Source: Citrobacter sp. FP75 (GTDB lineage: Bacteria > Pseudomonadota > Gammaproteobacteria > Enterobacterales > Enterobacteriaceae). Taken from it: a stretch of 64,000 nucleotides of DNA. The position numbers and the translations under genes are program-made. The stretch's first letter is position 1; each line of letters begins with the position of its first letter. Positions 36,560 through 47,747 of the stretch are shown here, one piece after another. Under the pieces are notes generated by a model that worked only from the letters and a program-made list of their open reading frames with translations, was not told the origin of the DNA and made no database searches. The stretch spans positions 62,001-126,000 of the forward strand of contig NZ_JAFDOE010000005.1 in assembly GCF_018342065.1 (NCBI RefSeq), given 5' to 3'.

Positions 36560-39223
36560 TTACGCCAGACGCGGGTTAACTTTATCTGCATCGATGTTGA
36601 ATTTGATGATTGCGTCAGCAACCACTTTCTTATCGATTTCGCCACGTTTAGCCAGTTCGCCCAGTGCCGCTACAACCACATAAGAAGCATCAACTTCGAA
36701 GTGGTGACGCAGGTTTTCACGGCTGTCAGAGCGACCGAAGCCGTCAGTACCCAGTACACGGTAATCATCAGCCGGTACATAAGTACGAACCTGTTCGGCA
36801 AACAGTTTCATATAGTCAGTAGATGCAACAGCCGGTGCGTCGTTCATCACCTGAGCGATGTACGGAACGCGCGGAGTTTCCAGCGGGTGCAGCATATTCC
36901 AGCGCTCACAATCCTGGCCATCACGCGCCAGTTCAGTGAAGGAAGTGACGCTATACACGTCAGAGCCTACGCCGTAGTCGTTCGCCAGGATCTGGGCTGC
37001 TTCACGGACGTGACGCAGGATAGAACCGGAGCCCAGCAGCTGAACTTTACCTTTCTTACCTTCGAGGGTTTCGAGTTTGTAGATACCTTTACGGATACCT
37101 TCCTCGGCACCTGCTGGCATTGCCGGCATGTGGTAGTTTTCGTTCAGCGTGGTGATGTAGTAGTAAACGTTCTCTTGTTTCTCACCGTACATACGCTCCA
37201 GACCATCGTGCATGATGACCGCAACTTCGTACGCGTAAGACGGATCGTAAGAGATACAGTTCGGGATAGTCAGAGACTGAATATGGCTGTGGCCATCTTC
37301 GTGCTGCAGACCTTCACCGTTCAGCGTCGTACGACCGGAAGTACCACCGATCAGGAAGCCGCGAGCCTGCTGGTCACCTGCCTGCCAGCACAGGTCACCG
37401 ATACGCTGGAACCCGAACATGGAGTAGTAGATGTAGAACGGGATCATCGGCAGATCGTTGGTGCTGTAAGAAGTTGCAGCAGCCAGCCAGGATGCGCCAG
37501 CACCCAGTTCGTTGATGCCTTCCTGCAGGATCTGACCTTTTTCGTCTTCTTTGTAGTAAGCAACCTGCTCACGGTCCTGCGGGGTGTACTGCTGACCGTT
37601 CGGGCTGTAAATACCGATCTGACGGAACAGGCCTTCCATACCAAAGGTACGCGCTTCATCGGCGATGATCGGCACGAGGCGGTCTTTGATCGACTTGTTC
37701 TTCAGCATCACGTTCAGTGCACGCACAAACGCGATAGTGGTGGAGATTTCTTTGTTCTGCTCTTCCAGCAGCGCACCGAAGTCTTCCAGAGCCGGCAGCT
37801 CCAGCTTCTCAGTGAAGTTCGGCTGACGAGCAGGCAGGTAGCCGTGCAGTTTCTGACGCTGAGCGTGCAGATAAGTGTGCTCTTCAGAACCTTCCGGGAA
37901 GGTAATGTAAGACAGGTTTTCAACCTGCTCATCGGTGACTGGAACGTTGAAACGGTCGCGGATATAACGCACGCCGTCCATGTTCATTTTCTTAACCTGG
38001 TGAGCGATGTTTTTACCTTCGGCGGTGTCACCCATGCCGTAACCTTTGATGGTATGGGCGAGGATTACAGTTGCTTTGCCTTTGGTTTCCTGCGCTTTTT
38101 TCAGTGCAGCGTAGACTTTCTTCGGATCGTGACCACCGCGGTTCAGAGCCCAAATCTGCTCGTCAGTCCAGTCAGCAACCAGTGCTGCGGTTTCCGGGTA
38201 TTTACCGAAGAAGTGCTCACGTACGTATGCGCCGTCTTTGGATTTGAAGGTCTGGTAGTCGCCGTCAACGGTTTCGTTCATCAGTTGGATCAGTTTACCG
38301 CTGGTGTCTTTACGCAGCAGTTCATCCCAACGACCGCCCCACATGACTTTGATAACGTTCCAGCCAGCGCCCGCAAAGATGCCTTCCAGTTCGTTAACAA
38401 TCTTGCCGTTACCGGTGACCGGGCCGTCAAGACGCTGCAGGTTACAGTTGATAACAAAGACCAGGTTGTCCAGTTTTTCACGGGTAGCGATGGTGATCGC
38501 ACCTTTAGATTCTGGCTCATCCATCTCACCGTCGCCCAGGAAGGCATAAACGGTTTGTTTAGAGGTATCTTTCAGGCCACGGTGTTCCAGATACTTCAGG
38601 AATTTAGCCTGGTAGATAGCACCGATTGGACCCAGACCCATAGAAACGGTCGGGAACTGCCAGAATTCAGGCATCAGTTTCGGGTGCGGGTAGGAAGACA
38701 GGCCTTTGCCATGAACTTCCTGACGGAAGTTGTTCATCTGCTCTTCAGTCAGACGACCTTCCAGGAATGCGCGTGCGTAGATGCCCGGAGAGATGTGGCC
38801 CTGGAAATAAATCAGGTCGCCGCCATCCTGCTCGTTGCGTGCACGGAAGAAATGGTTGAAGCACACATCATATACCGTTGCGGAGGACTGGAAGGATGCC
38901 ATGTGGCCACCCAGCTCGAGGTCCTTTTTAGACGCACGCAGTACGGTCATGATGGCGTTCCAGCGGATAGCAGAACGAATACGACGTTCCAGCTCCAGAT
39001 TGCCCGGGTATTCCGGTTCATCTTCAACGGCAATAGTGTTTACATAATTGCTGGCCCCTGTACCTGCCGCTACTTTCACGCCGCCTTTGCGGGCTTCTGA
39101 AAGCAGTTGGTCGATCAGATACTGAGCACGCTCAACACCTTCTTCACGGATGACCGATTCGATCGCCTGTAGCCAGTCGCGAGTTTCGATCGGATCCACG
39201 TCATTTGGGAAACGTTCTGACAT
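36560..39223 (-). CDS. aceE: Pyruvate dehydrogenase E1 component
   Basis: This 887-residue thiamine-diphosphate enzyme decarboxylates pyruvate and acetylates the lipoyl groups of AceF. The TPP/magnesium motif starts at [10 protein letters not shown] (about residue 230) and continues to the conserved Asn-Cys-Asn. The sequence is colinear with E. coli AceE along its whole length. It lies second in the pdhR-aceE-aceF-lpd operon; its 5' leader holds a long interrupted stem-loop. Confidence 0.98.
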   Translation of the reverse strand: MSERFPNDVDPIETRDWLQAIESVIREEGVERAQYLIDQLLSEARKGGVKVAAGTGASNYVNTIAVEDEPEYPGNLELERRIRSAIRWNAIMTVLRASKKDLELGGHMASFQSSATVYDVCFNHFFRARNEQDGGDLIYFQGHISPGIYARAFLEGRLTEEQMNNFRQEVHGKGLSSYPHPKLMPEFWQFPTVSMGLGPIGAIYQAKFLKYLEHRGLKDTSKQTVYAFLGDGEMDEPESKGAITIATREKLDNLVFVINCNLQRLDGPVTGNGKIVNELEGIFAGAGWNVIKVMWGGRWDELLRKDTSGKLIQLMNETVDGDYQTFKSKDGAYVREHFFGKYPETAALVADWTDEQIWALNRGGHDPKKVYAALKKAQETKGKATVILAHTIKGYGMGDTAEGKNIAHQVKKMNMDGVRYIRDRFNVPVTDEQVENLSYITFPEGSEEHTYLHAQRQKLHGYLPARQPNFTEKLELPALEDFGALLEEQNKEISTTIAFVRALNVMLKNKSIKDRLVPIIADEARTFGMEGLFRQIGIYSPNGQQYTPQDREQVAYYKEDEKGQILQEGINELGAGASWLAAATSYSTNDLPMIPFYIYYSMFGFQRIGDLCWQAGDQQARGFLIGGTSGRTTLNGEGLQHEDGHSHIQSLTIPNCISYDPSYAYEVAVIMHDGLERMYGEKQENVYYYITTLNENYHMPAMPAGAEEGIRKGIYKLETLEGKKGKVQLLGSGSILRHVREAAQILANDYGVGSDVYSVTSFTELARDGQDCERWNMLHPLETPRVPYIAQVMNDAPAVASTDYMKLFAEQVRTYVPADDYRVLGTDGFGRSDSRENLRHHFEVDASYVVVAALGELAKRGEIDKKVVADAIIKFNIDADKVNPRLA

Positions 39224-39262
39224 GGGGGTATTCCTTATCTATCTAATACGTTGAGTTATCTG

Positions 39263-39310
39263 GAACCTGTCCCATTGAGTTCTCGTCAGAGAACGCAATA
39301 AGACAGGTTC
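39263..39310 (-). ncRNA. Long stem-loop in the pdhR-aceE intercistronic leader
   Basis: Outer arms GAACCTGTC/GACAGGTTC and inner arms GTTCTC/GAGAAC around GTCA, separated by unpaired internal loops, form a 48-base structure about 40 bases before aceE. There is no T-run, so a processing site, protein site or stability element is more likely than a terminator. It is not assigned to a known RNA family. Confidence 0.5.
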
Positions 39311-39385
39311 TGCGTTTAGTTGCCGCGCCTTTCATTAGCGCTTGATTTACAACATCTTCTGGTTAACCTTCTACCAGAAAAATCA

Positions 39386-40150
39386 CTAATTCTTTCGTTG
39401 CTCCAGACGGCGTAAGGCGCGTTCACGACGGCTTTCCTCACGGCTTCTGTCCAGGAGAATTTCTTCGATAAACGCCAGGTGGCGGTGGGACGCTTCGCGT
39501 GCCTCTTCCGGCTTCCCGGCGATAATCGCTTCAAAAATACGCGTACGGTGACTGCTTACCAGCGGCAGCATATCCCGACGCGAATACAGTAATTCAAAGT
39601 TTTGACGGACGTTCTGCGCCAACATCGGCTCCATACAGCGGAGCAAATGGAGCAGCACCACATTATGCGCCGCTTCGGTGACAGCAATTTGATACTGGAG
39701 TACTGCATCAGACTCGCCGTCAAGATCGCCGGACTGTTGAGCAAGCTCGATCGCATGGTGGAGTTCACGGATACGCGTTTTATCTTCATCCGTGCTGCGT
39801 AGTGCGGCGTAATACGCGGCAATACCTTCCAGAGCATGGCGCGTCTCAAGCAGGTCAAACTGGGATTCAGGATGGTCGGAGAGCAGCTCTACCAGTGGGT
39901 CGCTAAAGCTCTGCCACAGGCTGCTCTGAACAAAAGTGCCACCGCCCTGACGACGAAGCAGCAAACCCTTCGCTTCGAGACGTTGGATCGCCTCGCGCAA
40001 GGAGGGGCGGGAGACGTCGAACTGTTTTGCCAGCTCGCGTTCCGGTGGGAGTTTTTCTCCGGGGCGAAGTGTCCCCTCAAGAATTAAAAACTCCAGCTGC
40101 TGCTCAATCACATCGGAGAGTTTTGGTTGGCGGATTTTGCTGTAGGCCAT
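39386..40150 (-). CDS. pdhR: Pyruvate-responsive repressor PdhR
   Basis: This 254-residue GntR-family (FadR/FCD subfamily) repressor controls its own operon and respiratory genes; pyruvate releases it from DNA. The winged helix is visible at about residues 9-77 ([20 protein letters not shown], then [16 protein letters not shown]). The C-terminal FCD ligand domain contains [10 protein letters not shown]. It is first in the operon, and its operator lies just upstream. Confidence 0.97.
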   Translation of the reverse strand: MAYSKIRQPKLSDVIEQQLEFLILEGTLRPGEKLPPERELAKQFDVSRPSLREAIQRLEAKGLLLRRQGGGTFVQSSLWQSFSDPLVELLSDHPESQFDLLETRHALEGIAAYYAALRSTDEDKTRIRELHHAIELAQQSGDLDGESDAVLQYQIAVTEAAHNVVLLHLLRCMEPMLAQNVRQNFELLYSRRDMLPLVSSHRTRIFEAIIAGKPEEAREASHRHLAFIEEILLDRSREESRRERALRRLEQRKN

Positions 40151-40182
40151 GATTTCCTGTCTTAAGCCATTTGCCCGGAGTC

Positions 40183-40199
40183 AATTGGTCTTACCAATT
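40183..40199 (-). promoter_or_regulatory. PdhR operator
   Basis: A perfect inverted repeat AATTGGT-N3-ACCAATT. It matches the E. coli PdhR box (TGGTnnnACC core) and lies at about +11 to +27 from the start predicted by the promoter at 40216-40244, as in E. coli. Confidence 0.92.
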
Positions 40200-40215
40200 T
40201 CATGTTCTTGACGCT

Positions 40216-40244
40216 AAAGTAACAAAGTATTCACCTTCTGTCCA
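40216..40244 (-). promoter_or_regulatory. Promoter of the pdhR-aceEF-lpd operon
   Basis: On the minus strand: -35 TGGACA (40244-40239), 17-base spacer, -10 TACTTT (40221-40216). The predicted start near 40209 places the PdhR operator where a bound repressor would block transcription. Confidence 0.8.
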
Positions 40245-40717
40245 TACAGGTTTTGATTGAAATCAGTAAAGGAGGCATATTTTAACAACATTACAGAAAT
40301 AACGTTTCAAACATGTAACTATGCACAAATGTTAAATTTACCACTGACTGGGTAGTTTTAACGTAATTGAAACGAAAAACTATCCCATCTGAACCGATTC
40401 ACCTGCCTATTTATCGACTTTTAAAGCAAAATTAACGAATAAAAATTCAAATCTTGAATTGCCCGGTAGAAAAACGCGCGCTTACAAATGGTTTCTTTTT
40501 ATTCAACTCGTCATCCTCTCTTCATAAAGCAGGTGCATTCGCGCTCGCATAACATTATTCTGATCAAGACAAAAGCATTTAGGCAACATTTTACCGATGG
40601 CCGCCGTAAACAAATTAATACAACAAACGGAATTGCAAACTTACACACGCGTCACTGCGTGGTTCAAAATATAAGTACTCGAATGATGAAGAGTAAAACC
40701 ACACACGAGGTTTAATG
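40245..40717. other. Divergent intergenic region pdhR-aroP
   Basis: This AT-rich stretch contains the regulatory region of aroP. A TyrR-box-like sequence cGTAAA-N6-aaTACA lies at 40605-40622 (10 of 12 positions of TGTAAA-N6-TTTACA). E. coli aroP is repressed by TyrR with aromatic amino acids. The aroP ribosome site GAGG is at 40706-40709. I see no gene here. Confidence 0.5.
40605..40622 (+). promoter_or_regulatory. Possible TyrR box for aroP
   Basis: CGTAAA, six bases, AATACA, against the consensus TGTAAA-N6-TTTACA. It lies about 95 bases before the start codon. I did not find a convincing second box at the usual spacing. Confidence 0.4.
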
Positions 40718-42088
40718 ATGGAAAGTCAACAGCATGGCGATCAGCTAAAGCGCGGTCTTAAAAACCGCCATATACAGCTTATCGCGCTGGGTGGCGCGAT
40801 AGGCACCGGGTTATTCCTCGGCAGCGCGTCCGTTATCCAGTCTGCAGGGCCGGGTATTATTCTGGGTTACGCTATCGCCGGTTTTATCGCCTTTTTAATT
40901 ATGCGTCAGTTAGGCGAAATGGTCGTTGAAGAGCCGGTTGCAGGTTCCTTCAGCCACTTTGCCTATAAGTACTGGGGCGGTTTCGCCGGTTTCTCCTCCG
41001 GCTGGAACTACTGGGTTCTGTACGTTTTGGTTGCCATGGCTGAGCTGACTGCCGTCGGGAAATACATCCAGTTCTGGTATCCGGAGATCCCTACCTGGGT
41101 CTCTGCGGCCGTCTTTTTCGTGGCCATCAACGCCATCAACCTGACCAACGTGAAAGTGTTCGGTGAGATGGAGTTCTGGTTTGCCATTATTAAGGTCATT
41201 GCGGTCGTGGCGATGATTCTGTTCGGCGGCTGGCTGCTGTTTAGCGGCAACGGTGGCCCGCAGGCCAGCGTCAGCAACCTGTGGGATCAAGGTGGTTTCC
41301 TGCCACACGGCTTCACCGGTCTGGTGATGATGATGGCGATTATCATGTTCTCCTTCGGCGGTTTGGAGCTGGTCGGCATCACCGCAGCAGAAGCGGATAA
41401 CCCGGAGCAGAGCATTCCGAAGGCCACCAACCAGGTTATCTACCGTATCCTGATTTTCTATGTCGGTTCGCTGGCTGTTCTGCTTTCCCTGATGCCGTGG
41501 ACGCGCGTGACGGCAGATACCAGCCCGTTCGTACTGATCTTCCACGAGCTGGGCGACACGTTTGTGGCTAACGCGCTGAACGTCGTGGTACTGACCGCCG
41601 CCCTTTCTGTCTATAACAGCTGTGTGTACTGCAACAGCCGTATGCTGTTCGGGCTGGCTCAGCAGGGTAACGCGCCGAAAGCGCTGATGAGCGTGGATAA
41701 ACGCGGCGTACCGGTCAATACCATCCTGGTCTCCGCGCTGGTCACCGCGCTGTGCGTCCTTATCAACTATCTGGCACCGGAATCTGCATTTGGCTTACTG
41801 ATGGCGCTGGTGGTTTCCGCACTGGTGATCAACTGGGCGATGATTAGCCTCGCGCACATCAAGTTCCGCAAAGCGAAACAGCAGCAGGGTGTCGCCAGTC
41901 GTTTCCCGGCGCTGTTCTACCCGCTGGGTAACTGGGTCTGCCTGATTTTTATGGCGGCAGTGCTGGTAATTATGCTGATGACGCCTGGCATGGCTATCTC
42001 CGTTTACCTGATCCCGGTGTGGATTGCCATTCTTGGCATCGGTTACCTGTGTAAGCAGAAAACGGCCAAAGCGGTTAAAGCACATTAA
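40718..42088 (+). CDS. aroP: Aromatic amino acid:proton symporter AroP
   Basis: This is a 456-residue APC-superfamily permease with 12 predicted membrane segments, for phenylalanine, tyrosine and tryptophan uptake. The conserved first segment IQLIALGGAIGTGLFLGSAS and the GPGIILGYAIAG segment are intact. An ATG directly before (40715) is also possible; the GAGG at 40706 is better spaced for 40718. It is transcribed divergently from pdhR. Confidence 0.96.
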   Translation: MESQQHGDQLKRGLKNRHIQLIALGGAIGTGLFLGSASVIQSAGPGIILGYAIAGFIAFLIMRQLGEMVVEEPVAGSFSHFAYKYWGGFAGFSSGWNYWVLYVLVAMAELTAVGKYIQFWYPEIPTWVSAAVFFVAINAINLTNVKVFGEMEFWFAIIKVIAVVAMILFGGWLLFSGNGGPQASVSNLWDQGGFLPHGFTGLVMMMAIIMFSFGGLELVGITAAEADNPEQSIPKATNQVIYRILIFYVGSLAVLLSLMPWTRVTADTSPFVLIFHELGDTFVANALNVVVLTAALSVYNSCVYCNSRMLFGLAQQGNAPKALMSVDKRGVPVNTILVSALVTALCVLINYLAPESAFGLLMALVVSALVINWAMISLAHIKFRKAKQQQGVASRFPALFYPLGNWVCLIFMAAVLVIMLMTPGMAISVYLIPVWIAILGIGYLCKQKTAKAVKAH

Positions 42089-42092
42089 TTCT

Positions 42093-42120
42093 CACCCCCT
42101 ATCTGCAAAGGTAGGGGGTG
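42093..42120 (+). terminator. Terminator of aroP
   Basis: CACCCCCTA and TAGGGGGTG form a nine-pair stem right after the aroP stop, followed by TTACCTG. The T-tail is short. Confidence 0.75.
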
Positions 42121-42243
42121 TTACCTGCCTCACACTTTCCCGCAAATGACTGTTTCATCCATATCAGTGGCGTTATCCTGCAACGCAAAAACATCCTCAC
42201 CAGACAATAATTCTCTCCATATCTTATTTATGGAGCGCAGTTG

Positions 42244-43650
42244 ATGGAAACCAGTAAACTGTCGGTGAAAGAAAAGATCGGCTATGGCATGGGCGATGCC
42301 GGATGTAACATCATATTCGGCGCTATCATGTTGTTTGTTAATTATTTTTATACAGACATATTTGGTCTCGCACCTGCTTTGGTCGGCGTTTTACTGCTCT
42401 CAGTACGCGTTATTGACGCCGTAACGGACCCGATTATGGGCGCAATGGCCGATCGCACGCGCAGTAAATATGGTCGATTTCGTCCATGGCTATTGTGGAT
42501 TGCCTTCCCGTACGCATTATTCAGCGTCCTGATGTTTACCACCCCAGAGTGGAGCTATAACAGCAAAGTTATCTATGCGTTTGTCACCTACTTCCTGCTG
42601 TCTATTACCTACACGGCGATCAACATACCCTATTGCTCACTCGGCAGCGTCATCACCAACGACCCGAAAGAGCGCGTCGCCTGTCAATCTTATCGCTTTG
42701 TGCTGGTAGGTATTGCCACCCTGCTGCTTTCCCTCACCCTACTGCCGATGGCTGACTGGTTTGGTGGCGAAGACAAAGCGAAAGGCTATCAGATGGCGAT
42801 GGCCGTGCTGGCCTTTATTGGTATGTGCATGTTCCTGTTTTGCTTCGCGACGGTACGCGAACGTGTACAACCTGCCGTCCAGACAAATGACGATTTAAAA
42901 GCCGACCTGAAAGATGTCTGGAAGAACGATCAATGGGTAAAAATCCTGCTTTTAACCTTGTGCAACGTCTGTCCGGGTTTTATTCGCATGGCCGCCACCA
43001 TGTACTACGTCACCTGGGTGATGCAGCAAAGCACACAGTTCGCGACGCTGTTTATTAGCCTTGGCGTAGTCGGCATGATGATCGGCAGTATGCTGGCGAA
43101 GGTGTTAACCGATCGCTGGTGCAAACTGAAAGTGTTCTTCTGGACCAATATCATCCTGGCGATTTTCTCCGCCGCGTTTTACTTCTTCGACCCGAAAGCC
43201 ACCATGATGATTATGGTGCTCTACTTCCTGCTCAACATTCTGCATCAGATCCCATCCCCACTGCACTGGTCGCTGATGGCCGATGTCGATGACTACGGCG
43301 AGTGGAAAACCGGGAAACGCATCACCGGGATCAGCTTCTCCGGCAACCTGTTCTTCCTTAAACTGGGCCTGGCGATTGCCGGAGCGATGGTTGGCTTCCT
43401 GCTCTCCTGGTACGGCTACGACGCAGGCGCTAAAGCACAAAGCGAATCCGCTATTAACGGTATTATGCTGCTGTTCTCCATTATTCCGGGCGTGGGCTAT
43501 CTGATTACCGCAGGCGTGGTTCGTCTGCTGAAAGTTGACCGCGAGTTCATGCAGCAAATCCAGTCAGATCTGGAAAAGCGCCGTGTCAACTACCGCGAAT
43601 TGAATGAGTACCATGACGTTAAATCGACTGAACACGTAAGGAAAGCCTGA
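42244..43650 (+). CDS. GPH-family sugar:cation symporter
   Basis: This 468-residue permease of the glycoside-pentoside-hexuronide family (MelB, XylP, YicJ group) has about 12 membrane segments. The family signatures are near the N-terminus (KEKIGYGMGDAGCN, then DAVTDPIMGAMADRT, and YGRFRPWLLW). It is coupled to the next gene (TGATG overlap), a GH43 glycosidase, so it probably imports an arabinoside or xyloside. GGAG at 42232 supports the ATG at 42244. The pair is absent from this site in E. coli K-12. The exact substrate cannot be told. Confidence 0.88.
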   Translation: METSKLSVKEKIGYGMGDAGCNIIFGAIMLFVNYFYTDIFGLAPALVGVLLLSVRVIDAVTDPIMGAMADRTRSKYGRFRPWLLWIAFPYALFSVLMFTTPEWSYNSKVIYAFVTYFLLSITYTAINIPYCSLGSVITNDPKERVACQSYRFVLVGIATLLLSLTLLPMADWFGGEDKAKGYQMAMAVLAFIGMCMFLFCFATVRERVQPAVQTNDDLKADLKDVWKNDQWVKILLLTLCNVCPGFIRMAATMYYVTWVMQQSTQFATLFISLGVVGMMIGSMLAKVLTDRWCKLKVFFWTNIILAIFSAAFYFFDPKATMMIMVLYFLLNILHQIPSPLHWSLMADVDDYGEWKTGKRITGISFSGNLFFLKLGLAIAGAMVGFLLSWYGYDAGAKAQSESAINGIMLLFSIIPGVGYLITAGVVRLLKVDREFMQQIQSDLEKRRVNYRELNEYHDVKSTEHVRKA

Positions 43651-44600
43651 TGAATCAGTGGCCTAATCCCTTTATCGAGCAGCGCGCCGATCCGTTTATC
43701 CTCCGTGACGGCAGCCACTATTATTTCATTGCTTCGGTGCCTGAATACGACCGACTGGAGATCCGTCGGGCTGACTCACTGGAAGGACTACGCTCCGCCG
43801 CTCCGGTGGTCGTCTGGCGCAAACCAGAAAGTGGCCCGATGAGCGAACTGATCTGGGCACCAGAAATCCATCATATTGCCGGCAAGTGGTATATCTATTT
43901 TGCCGCCACCCACACGCAGGCGCTCGATAAGCTGGGGATGTTCCAGCACCGCATGTTTGCCCTTGAGTGCGCAGATGCCGACCCGCTGACCGGCAGGTGG
44001 ACAGAGAAAGGTCAGATTAACACGCAGTTTGATACCTTCGCGCTGGATGCCACTACCTTTAATCACCAGGGAAAACAGTGGTATCTGTGGGCGCAAAAAT
44101 CCCCCGATATCGCCGGGAACTCCAATATTTATCTCGCGGAATTGGAAAATCCGTGGACGATTAAAGGCGAGCCGGTGATGCTCAGCCATCCAGAGTATGA
44201 CTGGGAGTGTCGTGGCTTTTGGGTCAATGAGGGTCCCGCCGTGATGATGCACGGCGACAAACTGTTTGTCAGCTATTCCGCCAGCGCCACCGACGAAAAC
44301 TACTGTATGGGGTTATTATGGATTGCTCTCAACGCCGACCCGCTAAACCCGGAAAACTGGCATAAATCACCGCGCCCGGTCTTTACCACCAGCTACGAAA
44401 ACCGCCAGTACGGGCCGGGGCACAATAGCTTTACGCAAACGCCGGAAGGGGAAGATGTACTGGTATATCACGCGAGAAATTACACCGAAATTGAGGGCGA
44501 TCCGCTGTACGACCCCAACCGCCATACACGTTTGAAACTCGTACGCTGGGACGAAAATGGAATGCCGGATTTTGGCACCCCGCCAGCGGATACGATTTGA
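43650..44600 (+). CDS. Glycoside hydrolase family 43 protein
   Basis: This 316-residue five-bladed beta-propeller enzyme of the GH43 type (alpha-L-arabinofuranosidase or beta-xylosidase). The likely catalytic base Asp14 (RADPFIL), the pKa-setting Asp133 (LDATTF) and the acid Glu194 (WVNEGP) are visible, as is the WAPEIH motif. There is no signal peptide, so it acts in the cytosol on an imported oligosaccharide, consistent with the permease gene overlapping its start by one base. No regulator gene is adjacent. Confidence 0.87.
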   Translation: MNQWPNPFIEQRADPFILRDGSHYYFIASVPEYDRLEIRRADSLEGLRSAAPVVVWRKPESGPMSELIWAPEIHHIAGKWYIYFAATHTQALDKLGMFQHRMFALECADADPLTGRWTEKGQINTQFDTFALDATTFNHQGKQWYLWAQKSPDIAGNSNIYLAELENPWTIKGEPVMLSHPEYDWECRGFWVNEGPAVMMHGDKLFVSYSASATDENYCMGLLWIALNADPLNPENWHKSPRPVFTTSYENRQYGPGHNSFTQTPEGEDVLVYHARNYTEIEGDPLYDPNRHTRLKLVRWDENGMPDFGTPPADTI

Positions 44601-44606
44601 ATGATT

Positions 44607-44631
44607 GCCCGGAAGCGCACAGCAACCGGGC
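44607..44631. terminator. Hairpin after the GH43 gene
   Basis: GCCCGG and CCGGGC with a 13-base loop, 6 bases after the stop, next to a decayed REP-like sequence (GTAGGCCAGATAAACG). It lies between convergent genes. Confidence 0.5.
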
Positions 44632-44660
44632 TACTCTCTGTCGTAGGCCAGATAAACGAC

Positions 44661-45511
44661 CTAAATTAACGCACCATAAATGGTCAACACGGCAATCACC
44701 ACCACCACCGCAAACGACGTTTTCTTCGCCAACGCCACGGCCGCTTTCGGGGTTTCGACTTTATCGGCATGCGATTCGCGAGCCAGCGAGAACTGCGCCA
44801 GTCGCGTTAATACCTGATACTGTGAAGTATGCAGATCGGCAAGCGAGGCAAACCACGCGGGCAGCGCCTTCTCACCATGCCCCAGCAGCGCGTAAACTAC
44901 GCCAGCCAGACGCACCGGGATCCAGTCCAGCACATGCAGAATCGCATCAATACCCGATTGCAAACGCTGATGCGGTGTCTGATAACGCGCCAGCCAGGAC
45001 TGCCACGCGCGTAAGAAGGCATAACCAACCAGCGTCACCGGCCCCCACGCCCCCCCTACGATCAACCAAAACAGCGGAGCCAGGTAAAAGCGAAAATTAT
45101 TCCACAACAACGCATTTTGCAGCTCACGTAAGTACTCCCGCTCATTGCATTCCGGTGGTACGCCATGGATAAGCGTTAATTCGCTGGCCATCGTCTCACG
45201 GGCATGGGCATCGTTGCGGGACGCCGCATTCAGGTACGCATGATAATGCAGGCGTATCTTGCCAGCCCCGATGCACAGCACGCCAATTAAGATCCACACC
45301 ACCAGCAGCGGGACGTTAAATAGCAGTCCGTGCAACGCACGCAGCAGCAGGAACGTCACGCCCATCGCAATCATCGTCATGCCGAGGGTGCGGATCATAG
45401 AAAAATGCTTAATTCGGCGGAAAAAGGCTTCAACCCGGTGATCAAGCTGCCAGTGCTCACCCAGCTTAAACAGGCGCTCGACAATCAGCACCAGTAATGT
45501 TGTAAACAGCG

Positions 45512-45515
<4 letters not shown>
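44661..45515 (-). CDS. ampE: Inner membrane regulatory protein AmpE
   Basis: This 284-residue inner-membrane protein has several hydrophobic segments ([44 protein letters not shown] and a C-terminal [12 protein letters not shown]). It is encoded with AmpD; the family (CobD/CbiB-like) has been linked to beta-lactamase regulation and, in other bacteria, to transport roles. The ATG at 45515 overlaps the ampD stop (ATGA). Confidence 0.95.
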
Positions 45516-47056
<1,541 letters not shown>

Positions 47057-47069
47057 TCGCTGAGTGTAT

Positions 47070-47152
47070 TGCCCGATGACGCTTCGCTTATCGGGCCTAC
47101 CGCGCAGTCTTATTATGTAGGCCGGACAAGGCGTTTACGCTGCCATCCGGCA
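47070..47152. repeat. BIME between nadC and ppdD
   Basis: Two REP units in opposite orientation: GCCCGATGACGCTTCGC with TTATCGGGCCTAC, and GTAGGCCGGACAAGGCG with GCCATCCGGCA. Confidence 0.9.
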
Positions 47153-47300
47153 ATTTCTTCGAGTACCCTCGCAAATACGTTGCCTCCTTCTGTAATTTCG
47201 TAAAAATCCTCTGAACCTGCCTTCCCGTTCTGTTTTTTGTCCCTCGCCTAAGTGTCCTCCGGTTTGCCACAGTAGCGCCAGCTAACTCAAGGAGCGAACC

Positions 47301-47738
47301 ATGGACAATCAACGAGGCTTCACGCTTATCGAATTAATGGTGGTCATTGGCATCATTGCCATTCTCAGCGCCATCGGTATTCCGGCTTATCAGAACTATC
47401 TGCGCAAGGCGGCACTAACAGACATGCTGCAAACCTTTGTCCCCTATCGCACAGCAGTCGAGCTCTGCGCGCTGGAGCATGGCGGGACAACCACCTGTGA
47501 TGCCGGGACCAACGGAATCCCCTCTCCTGCCACCACTCGCTATGTCTCCGGCATGAGCGTCGAAAAAGGCATCGTCAACCTCACCGGGCAGGAAAGCCTC
47601 AACGGGCTGAGCGTGACCATGACGCCAAACTGGGACAATGCCAACGGGATTACCGGCTGGAACCGTAGCTGTAACATCCAAAATGACAGTGCTTTGCAGC
47701 AGGCCTGTGAAGACGTTTTCCGCTTTGATACCAACTAA
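47301..47738 (+). CDS. ppdD: Type IV major prepilin PpdD
   Basis: This 145-residue prepilin has a short leader MDNQRG, then FTLIELMVVIGIIAILSAIG, the class IVa N-methylated helix with Glu5 of the mature protein. Four cysteines lie in the C-terminal head (ELCALEHGG, TTCDAG, RSCNIQ, QACEDV). It is the pilin of the hof/ppd type IV pilus, which in E. coli is assembled under special conditions. Order ppdD-hofB-hofC as in E. coli. Confidence 0.96.
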   Translation: MDNQRGFTLIELMVVIGIIAILSAIGIPAYQNYLRKAALTDMLQTFVPYRTAVELCALEHGGTTTCDAGTNGIPSPATTRYVSGMSVEKGIVNLTGQESLNGLSVTMTPNWDNANGITGWNRSCNIQNDSALQQACEDVFRFDTN

Positions 47739-47747
47739 GGAACAGAG

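Noticed and set aside
36701-39100. A 799-residue open frame on the plus strand opposite aceE
   Set aside because: It is an antisense shadow of a highly expressed, codon-biased gene. It has no recognisable domain, no ribosome site, and aceE is colinear with its E. coli homologue across the whole stretch.
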